From assembly GCF_023715895.1 (NCBI RefSeq), contig NZ_JAMBOO010000006.1:62001-126000 (forward strand): a stretch of DNA of 64,000 nt. Reading direction: 5' to 3'. Position numbers and translations under genes: made by a program. The notes beneath the pieces were generated by a model that searched no databases, had not been told where the DNA came from, and saw only the letters and a program-made list of their open reading frames with translations. Below, piece after piece: positions 1 through 8,071 of the stretch (within the stretch, counting starts at the first letter, position 1; each line of letters begins with the position of its first letter). The stretch comes from Domibacillus indicus. GTDB taxonomy: Bacteria; Bacillota; Bacilli; Bacillales; Domibacillaceae.

Positions 1-30
1 GTTTTCCATGAAAAATCAGCGGCTGAAAAC

Positions 31-66
31 AAAAAAGAGATGCCTTATTAAGGCATCTCTTTTTTG
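31..66. terminator. bidirectional hairpin terminator beyond displaced queF end
   Basis: A-run, then the stem AAGAGATGCCTT / AAGGCATCTCTT with a 3-nt loop, then a T-run, so it can work on both strands. It lies just beyond the displaced queF 3' end and was probably the native queF terminator. Confidence 0.8.
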
Positions 67-120
67 TACATGTTATGATGGCGAATCGCTTGAATTCCAT
101 TTTAAACGAATACCCTGCGC

Positions 121-344
121 CTCTTACCGGTTATCCACCGTTTCTGGATACAGGTCATGGTTCATCATGCGGTACTCAGCCATTTTCTCGTATTTCGTGC
201 CAGGCTTCCCGTAGTTCGTGTACGGGTCAATGGAAATCCCGCCACGAGGCGTGAATTTGCCCCATACTTCAATGTAGCGTGGGTCCATCAGTTCAATCAG
301 GTCATTCATGATAATGTTCATGCAGTCCTCATGAAAATCACCGT
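121..344. repeat. attL: left 224-bp direct repeat (queF 3' end)
   Basis: This repeats 17629-17852 with four mismatches, all in the part distal to the presumed crossover. The last ~98 bp (247-344) match exactly. Homology stops 3 bp past the queF stop codon on one side and abruptly at 344 on the other, where sequence specific to the island begins. That pattern fits an integration core near 250-344, with the left copy being native DNA and the right copy carried in by the element. Confidence 0.85.
124..343 (-). pseudogene. queF: queF 3' fragment displaced by island insertion
   Basis: The reading frame gives the last ~73 residues of QueF, from the HEDC-like segment to the VDNR C-terminus, identical in protein to the intact gene at 17632-18129. 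It has no 5' part or start signal of its own. It is the original chromosomal 3' end, cut off when the island integrated. The four base differences from the intact copy look synonymous, consistent with the island's queF tail coming from a closely related strain. Confidence 0.85.
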
Positions 345-386
345 CTGTAAACCCAGTTATATCAAGGGCTGAGCGGCTTCATTCAA

Positions 387-1556
387 TCATTGGTCACCAC
401 TATGGTCACTCGACTTGAACAATTCATCAAACGTGCCAGCCGCTTCAAGCTGCATCGATGGTAAAACATGACTGTATGTGTTCAACGTCACCGTTACATT
501 TTTGTGACCAAGCCGCTCCTGAATGATTTTCGGATTCACCTTATTAGCCAGCAAGAACGTGGCATGTGTATGTCTTAGATCATGAAGACGGATTTTGGGA
601 AGTCCTAACTGCTGGACGGTCACCTTAAACGCTCGTCTAAAGTTATTTGGATGCACCCAGTTTCCGTTTTTCGTACAAACAACTAAATCATATTGAAGGT
701 ACTCATCTGCCAGCACCTCTCGCTCACGAAGGATACCCTCACGATGTGCTTTCAGGCTACTCAGCAGAGCGTCAGGGACATAGACAACTCTTAGAGCGGC
801 ATTGGTCTTCCCTTCATCGATAAAGCCGTACACGCTATCCTCATCGATCTTACTAAGTGTTTGGCGAATGAAGATTCGTTTACCTTCAAAGTCAATGTCA
901 CTCCAACGTAATCCAAGGACCTCACCCATCCGCATACCTGTCTGAGCGGAAATATTGAAGCCGATAAAATGTCTTGTTAAGTTCAACACTCGCTGAGGAG
1001 CGTCTAAAAACAACATTATTTCATCCGCTGTCCATACCCGAAGCTTTTTTGGCATTCTTGGCAATGAAATATCGTCTAACATTGACTTGTTTAAGATGCC
1101 TTTCTGAGAAGCCTTATAAAGCACTTCTGCCACGATACCGTAAGCAGCTCGGATTGTCGCTGGAGACAGTTTACGCTCTTTGTGGAGTGTCTGAATATAG
1201 GTCTGTATGATTAATTCATTGAACTCATTCATTCGTACATCCCCAATATACGGCACAATGTTGTAGCGGATTTGCTGCTCATAATTTTGAATTGTACTCG
1301 GCTTTAGCTTAATCTTTTTTGCATTGAACCACTGTTCCAGATACTTGTGAAAATGAAGCTTAGATATGCTGACTTCTTTTTCTTCACTGATTTGTACTTG
1401 AAGTTTTGCCAGTGCTATCTTAGCTTCTTTTTTTGTTTCAAATCCCCTTCTGCGATATTGATTTCTCTTTCCGCTAAAAGGGTCTTTCCCTGCATCTAAA
1501 ACAAAATAATATTTTCCCGTATTTAAATCTTTTTTTATTGAAGTCATTGTCACCAC
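387..1556 (-). CDS. int: tyrosine-family site-specific integrase of the island
   Basis: This is a 389-residue integrase of the Tn916/phage type and probably drives integration into queF. An N-terminal arm-binding domain (about 1-55) precedes a SAM-like core-binding domain (about 65-165) and the catalytic domain (about 175-370). The catalytic residues are visible: Arg209, the H-x-x-R box (His325, Arg328), His351 and the nucleophile Tyr361. The gene sits about 40 bp inside attL and reads toward it, the usual place for an element integrase. Its last codons contain two GGTCAC motifs that are candidate arm sites. The start is uncertain between GTG at 1556 and ATG at 1547, with no strong ribosome site for either. 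A relic of a related integrase lies at 3334-3393. Confidence 0.93.
   Translation of the reverse strand: MVTMTSIKKDLNTGKYYFVLDAGKDPFSGKRNQYRRRGFETKKEAKIALAKLQVQISEEKEVSISKLHFHKYLEQWFNAKKIKLKPSTIQNYEQQIRYNIVPYIGDVRMNEFNELIIQTYIQTLHKERKLSPATIRAAYGIVAEVLYKASQKGILNKSMLDDISLPRMPKKLRVWTADEIMLFLDAPQRVLNLTRHFIGFNISAQTGMRMGEVLGLRWSDIDFEGKRIFIRQTLSKIDEDSVYGFIDEGKTNAALRVVYVPDALLSSLKAHREGILREREVLADEYLQYDLVVCTKNGNWVHPNNFRRAFKVTVQQLGLPKIRLHDLRHTHATFLLANKVNPKIIQERLGHKNVTVTLNTYSHVLPSMQLEAAGTFDELFKSSDHSGDQ
390..411. promoter_or_regulatory. candidate left arm-type integrase binding sites
   Basis: Two direct GGTCAC-centred motifs (TTGGTCACCA and ATGGTCACTC) lie 12 bp apart inside the 3' end of int. The same motif occurs five times at the other end of the island (17509-17615). 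Repeats at both ends of an integrase-bearing element suggest arm sites; binding is not shown by sequence alone. Confidence 0.5.
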
Positions 1557-1640
1557 TCATCTCTCTAGGTGATGTGACTTACATTATACGCAAATTCATT
1601 TTAGCACATTTTTTAATCAGAAATAAGAAAATGCAAAAAC

Positions 1641-1682
1641 AAAAGGAGCTAAACCTTTTCATAGTAAGGTTTAACTCCTTCT
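1641..1682 (-). terminator. terminator of the caspase gene
   Basis: An imperfect stem (AAGGAG-TAAACCTT pairing with AAGGTTTA-CTCCTT) is followed, on the minus strand, by a run rich in T. It lies 26 bp beyond the caspase stop codon. Confidence 0.7.
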
Positions 1683-1707
1683 TTGTTATATATCCTCTAT
1701 CTCATTG

Positions 1708-3258
1708 TTAATCTGTCCCATCAATAAATGCTCTAACCTCTTTCTCCCTGCTAGAATTCCATTTACTAATTTCCTCACTAATATCCCAAAAATCATCGAT
1801 GTCTAAATCCGAAACTTTAGGCTCTAAATCTTCATCAATAATATAACTGCATGGCAACACCCTACTGTTCTCTATAACGCTATCTTTCTCGCCATCCCAA
1901 TCTATTTTGAAATAGATAAAGAAAATTACAATGCCCCATTTTGCTTGATAAATAAAAAAGCCTAATCCAAAGGAACACTTAGTTATTTTGTTTGCTTTAT
2001 ATATTTCAATGAAATATTCAAAATGGTCACTATTATAATCAATCACATAATTATATTCCTTAGGTTTAAAAGTACCTGGATAAAAATAATTTTGAAATGA
2101 TTTAGGTGTACTCATACTTGCTATTTGCTGTAACAAAGAAGTATCTGATTTTAACTTAACTTCTTCCTTAGAAAAAATGTCGTTTAGGGGCATTAGGTTT
2201 CTATTTTCTGCTATGTCATAGATTTTTTTATGAAAATCATTTAAATTATATTTTTCTTTGAATAAATAGCCTTGAATATCTTTAAAACTTTCTTTTGTAT
2301 ACTCACTTAAAAGTTCTTCTAAATTTTTTGAAGTAAAGTCTTCTACTTTCTTTAATACAGTCTTATAGACAAACTCCTGGGCAGTAGCCCTTGAATCGAA
2401 GTCTAACTTAATCTTACTTCCTATATTATCTGAATCATGAGTTGAATTTAGTTCTTCAGGTTCATCCTGATGCTCTTCATTAATAGGAATTTTTTTTCTT
2501 TGTTCAGAAGATTCTTTCTCAGGTGCATTAATTAATTGTTGATTATCTATTTTTGCTAGTGGATATACACCCGCTATTCTATTCTCAATAACAGGAATTT
2601 GAGAAAATACACTATCTCTAGCAGTTGCTTTAGTAACATAATCTTGAATTACTGTAGGTGTTAAAATTCCATCACTATCATAAAGAGTATCCTCATAGAT
2701 TGCTTTAATAAAATAACTACTTAGCAACCCATGTTCTAATGCTGAATATTCACCCGCCCACTCATTTGTCCCACAAGCAAATAACATCATTGCTCCATTT
2801 GCTGTAGCTTCATACTGATCTAATATATTTGTAACCTGCCCGCTTCTAGTCATAACTTTACCACCAGATTGACAAGCGTCAATAACATACAACTGAACAC
2901 TAGGGTTTAATTTAAATGATATTTCATTAAAAATGTCCTCTATTGGGTATTCACTCTCATGCAAACATATTTTAGATTTTTCTTGTTCAAAAAAACCATG
3001 TCCAGCAAAGAAAAAGAAAAAGGAATCCTCTTCTGATTTAAATGTCTTTGAAATAGTGCTTACCGCTTCCTTAAACTTGCCTAGCACTTCTTTAACTGGA
3101 TGCTGTTTATCACTTATAATTAAATGAATATTTTCTTCTTTAAACATACATCTATCTATTAAAGCATCGTTGATGGCATTGGCATCATTTACACAATAAT
3201 TTAATGGTTTAACGCTGTAATCATTTATGCCAATCACAATTGCATACCTAGTTCCCAT
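1708..3258 (-). CDS. caspase-like (peptidase C14 / metacaspase) protein
   Basis: This 516-residue protein has an N-terminal caspase-fold peptidase domain (about 3-235). The catalytic pair is clear: His87 in a hydrophobic-AGHG strand and Cys129 in DACQSG. A charged linker (about 245-290) leads to a C-terminal half that I do not recognise; it contains a hydrophobic aromatic stretch near 440-460. The start is supported by AAGGAG 7 nt upstream. In bacteria such peptidases are often effectors of defence or cell-death systems. No sensor, cyclase, TPR or STAND partner is next to it, and both neighbours are integrase genes or relics, so this is a stand-alone cargo gene. Peptidase identity is firm; a defence role is inference. 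Confidence 0.85.
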   Translation of the reverse strand: MGTRYAIVIGINDYSVKPLNYCVNDANAINDALIDRCMFKEENIHLIISDKQHPVKEVLGKFKEAVSTISKTFKSEEDSFFFFFAGHGFFEQEKSKICLHESEYPIEDIFNEISFKLNPSVQLYVIDACQSGGKVMTRSGQVTNILDQYEATANGAMMLFACGTNEWAGEYSALEHGLLSSYFIKAIYEDTLYDSDGILTPTVIQDYVTKATARDSVFSQIPVIENRIAGVYPLAKIDNQQLINAPEKESSEQRKKIPINEEHQDEPEELNSTHDSDNIGSKIKLDFDSRATAQEFVYKTVLKKVEDFTSKNLEELLSEYTKESFKDIQGYLFKEKYNLNDFHKKIYDIAENRNLMPLNDIFSKEEVKLKSDTSLLQQIASMSTPKSFQNYFYPGTFKPKEYNYVIDYNSDHFEYFIEIYKANKITKCSFGLGFFIYQAKWGIVIFFIYFKIDWDGEKDSVIENSRVLPCSYIIDEDLEPKVSDLDIDDFWDISEEISKWNSSREKEVRAFIDGTD

Positions 3259-3333
3259 TTTTCCATCTCCTTAATAATTCTCTAACTATACTACCTTGAT
3301 CGGAAATTTGATAAGGTGTATCTACAACATAAT

Positions 3334-3393
3334 CTCATACGCCGTCCATACCCAAAAATTTTTCGGCTTTCTTGGTAGTGGAAAACATCTAAC
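3334..3393 (-). pseudogene. relic of a second tyrosine integrase
   Basis: About 60 bp align base by base, at roughly three quarters identity, with the segment of int encoding LPRMPKK-VWTADE. The relic reads LPRKPKN-VWTAYE with a frameshift just before it. Nothing else of that integrase remains on either side. Confidence 0.6.
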
Positions 3394-3404
3394 ACTATGA
3401 CTGA

Positions 3405-3640
3405 TTAAGTTCTGTATTTTGGATTTTCTTTTGTGAACCACCTATAATTAGGTCCATCCCATCCCTGGTATTTTGATGTGAACTGTCCTATGGCTGCTTC
3501 ATATTGCCCAAGAATAAGTACAGCATCGCTCTATTTTGTGGTAAAGTTTCATCATCTAGCAAATCCAAATATTCAACCGCTTCTTCGTTGTTTAATATCT
3601 GTTCTTTAATTTTTTTGAGTAACCGATTAATTAATTTCAC
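3405..3640 (-). pseudogene. frameshifted remnant of an unrecognised gene
   Basis: On the minus strand one frame reads through an acidic segment (IKEQILNNEEA ... LDDETLPQN ... MLYLFLG) and then hits a stop. The next frame continues sensibly (QYEAAIGQF ... GWDGPNYRW) and ends with a TAA at 3405. This is what a single-base indel in a small gene would leave. There is no start codon with a ribosome site. I do not recognise the family. Confidence 0.45.
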
Positions 3641-4225
3641 TTTTAAAAGATATAATTTTATAAAAATTGATAATATTTAATCATTTTTATCTCTACCTAT
3701 GATTCTACATTATTCCCAATTTTAAGGCAATAAATTCAACATTTTGTCTAAATACATGAATAATTATAGTCTTATGTAATTATTTTCCGAAAATTGATTA
3801 GGAAAGAACGATATTCTTTCCCTATTGTGTTGAAATGAAGCATCCGTCAAACAGATGACATTTAAGCGTATCTTAATTTTATTTTGGATTTGTACTTAAA
3901 GCGATTTATTATTGAATAATGATGTAATCGCTTTAAATTTTTAAGGTGGTTGTGTTCGAAGGTCGTCAGGTGATAATTACACATTACTAGTTGCTTGATT
4001 CTTTATACATTACCTCTAACAATTAAAAAGCATTATTTCTATCATGAGTGATAATCACCTACAATAAGAAAGTACATTCATTTTTTAACAAAAATCTAAA
4101 AGGTTATATATTTGACTAATCTTTAAAAGGCTTTAGTCATTGATGACTTTCTCTTCTAGCTTTTACATACAAAATATAATGCGTTTTATAGAATGGTCAT
4201 ATATATAACCTTTTAAAATCATTCA
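3641..4225. other. gene-free AT-rich stretch with hairpins and a long inverted repeat
   Basis: No supported gene. Two perfect small hairpins are visible: GGAAAGAA/TTCTTTCC near 3800-3830, and AAAGCGATT/AATCGCTTT near 3898-3938, the latter followed by an AT-rich tract. A 14-bp perfect inverted repeat (AAAAGGTTATATAT at 4098-4111 and its complement at 4201-4214) brackets about 90 bp just downstream of the next gene's stop codon. Confidence 0.55.
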
Positions 4226-5212
4226 TCAATAAGGCAGTGCATCCAATGGTATATCTGCTTTCTTTTTCTTAGATTTTTCTTCTCGCTCCTTTTCCTTTCT
4301 TTCCAAGATTGCTTCATATTCCTTCCGACTAATGTGTTTGATTTTTTTATAAAATGTATCGCCTTTGTCATTAAAATTTTGTTCTTTATTGGTTATGTAT
4401 GTGCTGCTTAATCTTTCTTTTTCCTCTAAGCCCACCGCAAAAAACTCTTGATTATGTATAACTTGTATCATTCGGTATCTTTTTAAAGAATCCATCGTAT
4501 TTACTAATGTCCCGCGTGAAAATCCTAAATCGTTTTCCAATTGTGTCAAGGATACTGTATAACCTTCTTCATATTTATCGTTCATCATCTTTAAATAACT
4601 ATATAAATAAAAGCCATTGCAGCCAATCTTTCGATGCTCCATACAAAAAAGAAATATTTCAAATGGGATAAGGGTTGTATTCTCTATATTATAAAAAGTA
4701 CCGTCTGGATAAATTTCTTCATATACTGAATAGTCATCTTCAATGTCTCTATGAAATGCTTTTAACGGCTTGCTGACCTTTAAATTGTTCTTGTAGATCA
4801 GCTTCCATTCATCTCTTAATCCCTTTACATCCTCGATATATTCTTCGTAATAATAAAATTCCAATTCCCTATTTCCTACAAAATCGTCTGTTATTTCCAC
4901 CGACATCGGGATTTCTCTTGTTAATTTAATATAATTTATTTCTTCGAGAATCCCACCCTTTTTTATCAGATAGTCTACGGGCTTATAAAGTGGTGAATAA
5001 CCCAGGATACATTTCAAGTCTTTTTGAATAATAATACGATTTCCATATTTAGCATTCCGGTACAGGTAATTAACTAAATAGTAAAATGAGAATGCAAAGG
5101 GACGATGATATTTCCTTATTTTCTCATTTTGAAAATCTTTAAAAATTTCGTTTGGTACAAAAATTTTCCCTTCCCTTTCCTCATGTTCTAAATATTTTTT
5201 TAAATTCTTCAA
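4226..5212 (-). CDS. probable winged-helix DNA-binding or replication-type protein
   Basis: A 328-residue, strongly charged cytoplasmic protein. The region about 205-260 (acidic helix, then LTQLENDLGFSRGTLVNTMDSLKRYRMIQ) reads like a helix-turn-helix/winged-helix module, where a recognition helix pairs with a strand-turn-strand. An N-terminal region (about 35-100) has a similar alternation, as in plasmid or phage replication initiators with two winged helices. The C-terminus is a Lys/Glu-rich tail. The start is TTG at 5212, chosen because GAGGAG lies 8 nt upstream. It might be the replication or regulatory protein of the island or of an ancestral plasmid; I cannot assign a family. Confidence 0.6.
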   Translation of the reverse strand: MKNLKKYLEHEEREGKIFVPNEIFKDFQNEKIRKYHRPFAFSFYYLVNYLYRNAKYGNRIIIQKDLKCILGYSPLYKPVDYLIKKGGILEEINYIKLTREIPMSVEITDDFVGNRELEFYYYEEYIEDVKGLRDEWKLIYKNNLKVSKPLKAFHRDIEDDYSVYEEIYPDGTFYNIENTTLIPFEIFLFCMEHRKIGCNGFYLYSYLKMMNDKYEEGYTVSLTQLENDLGFSRGTLVNTMDSLKRYRMIQVIHNQEFFAVGLEEKERLSSTYITNKEQNFNDKGDTFYKKIKHISRKEYEAILERKEKEREEKSKKKKADIPLDALPY

Positions 5213-5582
5213 ACTAAATTCTCCTCTTGCAATAAGATTTTTTTGTTTTTATTTAAGATAGTGTATGTACTAAAACAGATGATTAATCATTTATAAACCC
5301 GGTAATATACCTCATAACATCCACCTCACTTTTAATTCTTAATTTCAACGGCTTCAGAAACAGAACATAAGGTTCTACTTTAAAATTTTTATATCCCCTT
5401 CAAAAAAATTCTCTTTTTTTATAAATCTGTTGACAAAAGATATTGTAATTGTTTATAATTATTATATGATGGATATTTTTATGTTTTGAAGTAGATTGAA
5501 TAAATTTTACTATCTTTAATTCTATATGTCAATATTTCTTATTAAAAAAACAGCAATTCCTCATTGTATAAGTTAAAAAGAG

Positions 5583-5750
5583 AATTTTATGCACACGTAG
5601 AACACAAGTAAAAAACCTGTTTATTGAGGGGATTCCGAGTATATGATACGCACATTCACACGTACATAAAAATAAACTGATTGCAGCGATTAAAGTGCCT
5701 TACTCCTCTTGATAAAGAGCATTGGGTCAAATGGTGAAAACCAGCCCCCT
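5583..5750. repeat. island repeat module, copy D (right half only)
   Basis: This begins with TTTTATGCACACGTAGAACAC, shared with 7893 and (more loosely) 12277. It continues through the GTTTATT-AGGGGATT segment and a second CACACGTAC, and ends in GTGCCTTACTCCTCTTGATA and GAGCATTGGGT, nearly identical to copy B. The recombinase-relic half seen in copies A, B and C is missing. The next gene to the right is an HNH nuclease whose 3' end faces the module. Confidence 0.75.
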
Positions 5751-5883
5751 GATTTGAAAGCTTACAGAGATGTCGATTTAGTTCAGTTACATGAAAAGAA
5801 CCGCCTTGTATGTGACGGTATCATGCGGAAACTTCATGTTTTTGTTCAAAATGCAACCTTTAATTGGAACACTCAAGACCGCT

Positions 5884-6615
5884 TTAAAAAATCTTCTCGA
5901 TCTTCTTCAATTTCCTAATATACTCTTGTTGCTTTTTTATATATTCTTTAGAAGATTCAGTTCCATATCTAGACACTGCTTCTTCCATGTTAATGCCCAT
6001 TCTAATACCTCGACCTAATATGGCAGTTGGTCTACCATGACGTTCATTAACTGAATCATCCAAATCCTCTACCCAGCGTATTATCCTAGCATGCATAAAG
6101 CACTGTTCAACACAATTTCTATATTCCCACTTAGTCATTTTGTTTTTAACAGCCATATATTTAATGGCTTTATCCCAAGCATTTAAATCTAGATTATGTT
6201 TTATCGACGCAGTTTCGAACCAGACAAAAGGATTATCGGCTGATTTAGATTTGTTTAAACTGGCGGACAGTGGAAGCATATTTTCATAAGTTGTACCGCC
6301 AATACCATATTCAACTACTATTTCTCCTAAATTAATGGGGACAAAGTGATCTAGAACTACTGCTTCACTTGTGCCTGAAAGCATACATTTTGAATTAGCG
6401 TGTTCGACCAATATAAGATACTTTTCTTTACTTGTTAGTGTATTAGGAAGCTTTTTTTTCAATTGATTTCTTTTTTTGGAATGATGTCTAAAGCGTTCAT
6501 TATGACAGGACTTGCATTTACCTCTTCGACCGTGTTTTCCATCTTTGTTCGGATAAAAATCATGTAACGCTTTCTCTTTTTCGCAACGTGTACACCTTTT
6601 TAATATTTCGCTCAT
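5884..6615 (-). CDS. HNH endonuclease with N-terminal zinc ribbon
   Basis: 243 residues. The N-terminus holds a four-cysteine zinc ribbon (Cys8-x2-Cys11 ... Cys34-x2-Cys37) followed by a basic stretch, a layout common in phage-type HNH nucleases. The nuclease core follows at about 77-123, with Cys77, the Asp89-His90 pair, Asn112 and Asn121. The C-terminal ~100 residues are helical and charged and not recognised. ATG at 6615 is chosen over 6645 because GGAGGG lies just upstream of it. No RuvC-like domain is present, so it is not IscB-like. It lies right of repeat copy D. A homing-type or mobile-element nuclease is the likeliest role. Confidence 0.8.
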   Translation of the reverse strand: MSEILKRCTRCEKEKALHDFYPNKDGKHGRRGKCKSCHNERFRHHSKKRNQLKKKLPNTLTSKEKYLILVEHANSKCMLSGTSEAVVLDHFVPINLGEIVVEYGIGGTTYENMLPLSASLNKSKSADNPFVWFETASIKHNLDLNAWDKAIKYMAVKNKMTKWEYRNCVEQCFMHARIIRWVEDLDDSVNERHGRPTAILGRGIRMGINMEEAVSRYGTESSKEYIKKQQEYIRKLKKIEKIF

Positions 6616-6955
6616 AATGCCTTCCCTCCAAACTATTTCTTCCAAGTTTTTATTTCACTCTAAGTATTTCTGCCTGACTACCTTATATCCTTTTAAGATT
6701 ATTATGCCGACGTTACAGTTAGGAAAGCTTTATACATTTTGTAGGGGCGGAAATGCCAACCTTATTCCCCCTTTACAAGCACATCCATTTGGTGAAAAGC
6801 ACTCTTTCCTTTTGTAAAAACTATTTTCGAGAAGTTCATTTTGCTAGTACATTTAAAGTGGCGTTATGTAACATCAAGAAGAGACGGAAAAAATCATTTC
6901 TTAGTAGGTCGCACAAGATTGGAAATTATTTCTCATGTAATGAAAGGGTGATTCT
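6616..6955. other. intergenic region between divergent HNH genes
   Basis: 340 bp between two divergently transcribed nuclease genes. It presumably holds both promoters, but I see no convincing -35/-10 pair, and the short frames here lack coding character. Confidence 0.5.
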
Positions 6956-7591
6956 ATGGCAAAAAGAGGAGAAGTAAAAACAAGTAGAAAGAAAAAATCA
7001 GAGGAATTGGACATAACGGGCTTTAAGTTGCTCCCTTCTGCTAAACCGCCGCTGTTTCATGGATACACAGTAAGAAAGACTGTTAGTAGTTACTTCTGGG
7101 GAAAGAAATTGCGTCCTTTCATATTAGAACAGCAAGGGAAAAAATGCGCTGTTTGCGGCTGGACACCTAAACATGAAACTGAAATGAAACGCCTTCACTT
7201 GCACGAAATAGAGAAATACGATTTTGATAATAAAGTATGCCACTTAATCGACATTCAACTCATTTGTTGGAAATGTCACTCATTCCAACATATTGTACGA
7301 ACTAAATCAGTATCGACAAAGGAACAGTGGGAGGATTTGATGCTGCATTTCATTCGTGTAAATGGCTGCCCTGCTGAAATTGTAAACCAGTTTGACTTGG
7401 TGGTAACGAAAGCACTACAGCAAGAAGACAATAGTGGAAAGCCCTTAGAAGCACGCTCTTTAGAGGAGATTTTTAAATTAGCAAAAAAGCCTGCAAAGTT
7501 TACTATTCATCCTTCCATCCCTTTTGCAGAGGAATTAAAGAAGCAAATAGAAAAAAAGGGGTTGCTCTATGAGTTTGAACAGCAAGAATAA
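6956..7591 (+). CDS. HNH-type zinc-binding nuclease-like protein
   Basis: 211 residues. A basic N-terminus (about 1-15) precedes an HNH/zinc module at about 60-115: Cys64-x2-Cys67, His81 and His83 in LHLHE, then Cys104-x2-Cys107-His108 and His112. The spacing fits HNH nucleases that bind structural zinc through two CxxC knuckles, but the metal-dependent histidine pair is not the textbook DH, so activity is uncertain. The C-terminal 90 residues are charged and helical with no known motif. AAAGGGTGA precedes the ATG at 6956. A hairpin terminator follows at once. It is divergent from the HNH gene at 5884 and bounded on the right by repeat copy A. Confidence 0.7.
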   Translation: MAKRGEVKTSRKKKSEELDITGFKLLPSAKPPLFHGYTVRKTVSSYFWGKKLRPFILEQQGKKCAVCGWTPKHETEMKRLHLHEIEKYDFDNKVCHLIDIQLICWKCHSFQHIVRTKSVSTKEQWEDLMLHFIRVNGCPAEIVNQFDLVVTKALQQEDNSGKPLEARSLEEIFKLAKKPAKFTIHPSIPFAEELKKQIEKKGLLYEFEQQE

Positions 7592-7610
7592 CTATATCTT
7601 TAAATAATAA

Positions 7611-7645
7611 CCTTCATGCTACCTTTAACAGGGCAAGCATGAAGG
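7611..7645 (+). terminator. terminator of the HNH-like gene
   Basis: Perfect stem CCTTCATGCT / AGCATGAAGG with a T-rich tail. Similar but diverged hairpins precede the recombinase relic in repeat copies B (12001-12040) and C (16735-16779), so this hairpin is part of the repeated module. Confidence 0.8.
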
Positions 7646-7675
7646 ATTTCTTATGTGTAGTCTTTTTATGATCGA

Positions 7676-7801
7676 TTAAATGTCCAATGAATTGAGCGGA
7701 TTATATTTGTCATTTTGCTCCCTCAATTCATTTCCCCACATTGCAACATAACGCATGGTCACGTTGATATTTTTATGCCGTATTAATTTCTGTATAACAC
7801 G
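7676..7801 (-). pseudogene. C-terminal relic of a tyrosine recombinase (in repeat copy A)
   Basis: Forty-one codons remain, ending in a TAA. They read VIQKLIRHKNINVT-MRYVAMW, then NELREQNDKYNPLNSLDI. The HK-N-VT-RY spacing matches the last catalytic histidine region and nucleophilic tyrosine of XerC/D-like recombinases. Several in-frame stops lie directly upstream, so the rest of the catalytic domain is gone. The same tail recurs in copies B and C. Confidence 0.7.
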
Positions 7802-8071
7802 CTATTACTATTACTTAGCTTTATAATCCTCTTTTCATAATCCTTGTTCATATTTTTGTTTTTGGCTCTTACCTTGATTCATAAAATCAAAGTTTTATGC
7901 ACACGTAGAACACACGGAAAAACCTTGTTTATTAAGAGGATTTTAAGCATGTTATGAAAGCATGCACACGTACAAAAAAATGAAGCTGAGTGCGGGGATG
8001 AAGGTGCATTAACCAAACTAGAAAATGCACCTTGGGTATCTGGTCATAAACACCCCCTTGCTAATGTGAAC

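Larger units (their letters stand above)
7606..8050. repeat. island repeat module, copy A (most complete)
   Basis: From left to right: a terminator hairpin (7611-7645); the decayed C-terminus of a tyrosine recombinase on the minus strand (7676-7801); a ~90-bp tract shared with copy B; a tract with two GCACACGTA motifs about 70 bp apart flanking GTTTATTAAGAGGATTTTAA; the segment AGCTGAGTGCGGGGATGAAG; and a perfect 10-bp hairpin (AAGGTGCATT, 8001-8010, with AATGCACCTT, 8024-8033) followed by a GGGT...ACCCCC tail. Copy B at 12001-12450 is colinear; copies C, D and E are partial. Confidence 0.8.

Noticed and set aside
5709-5918. Plus-strand frame of 69 codons (LKAYRDVDLVQLHEKNRLVC in the middle)
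   Set aside because: It begins inside repeat copy D and overlaps the HNH gene end; no ribosome site. It could be a gene remnant but nothing supports a product.
5583-8050. Idea that HNH genes plus module are an IscB/omega-RNA or HEARO-type system
   Set aside because: None of the HNH proteins has a RuvC-like domain or the length of IscB; the noncoding unit lies at their 3' ends and lacks recognisable omega-RNA features.
7893-8050. Idea that the module is a group I or group II intron
   Set aside because: No reverse transcriptase, no conserved group II domain V and no P7-like core could be found, and the modules are intergenic rather than interrupting genes.
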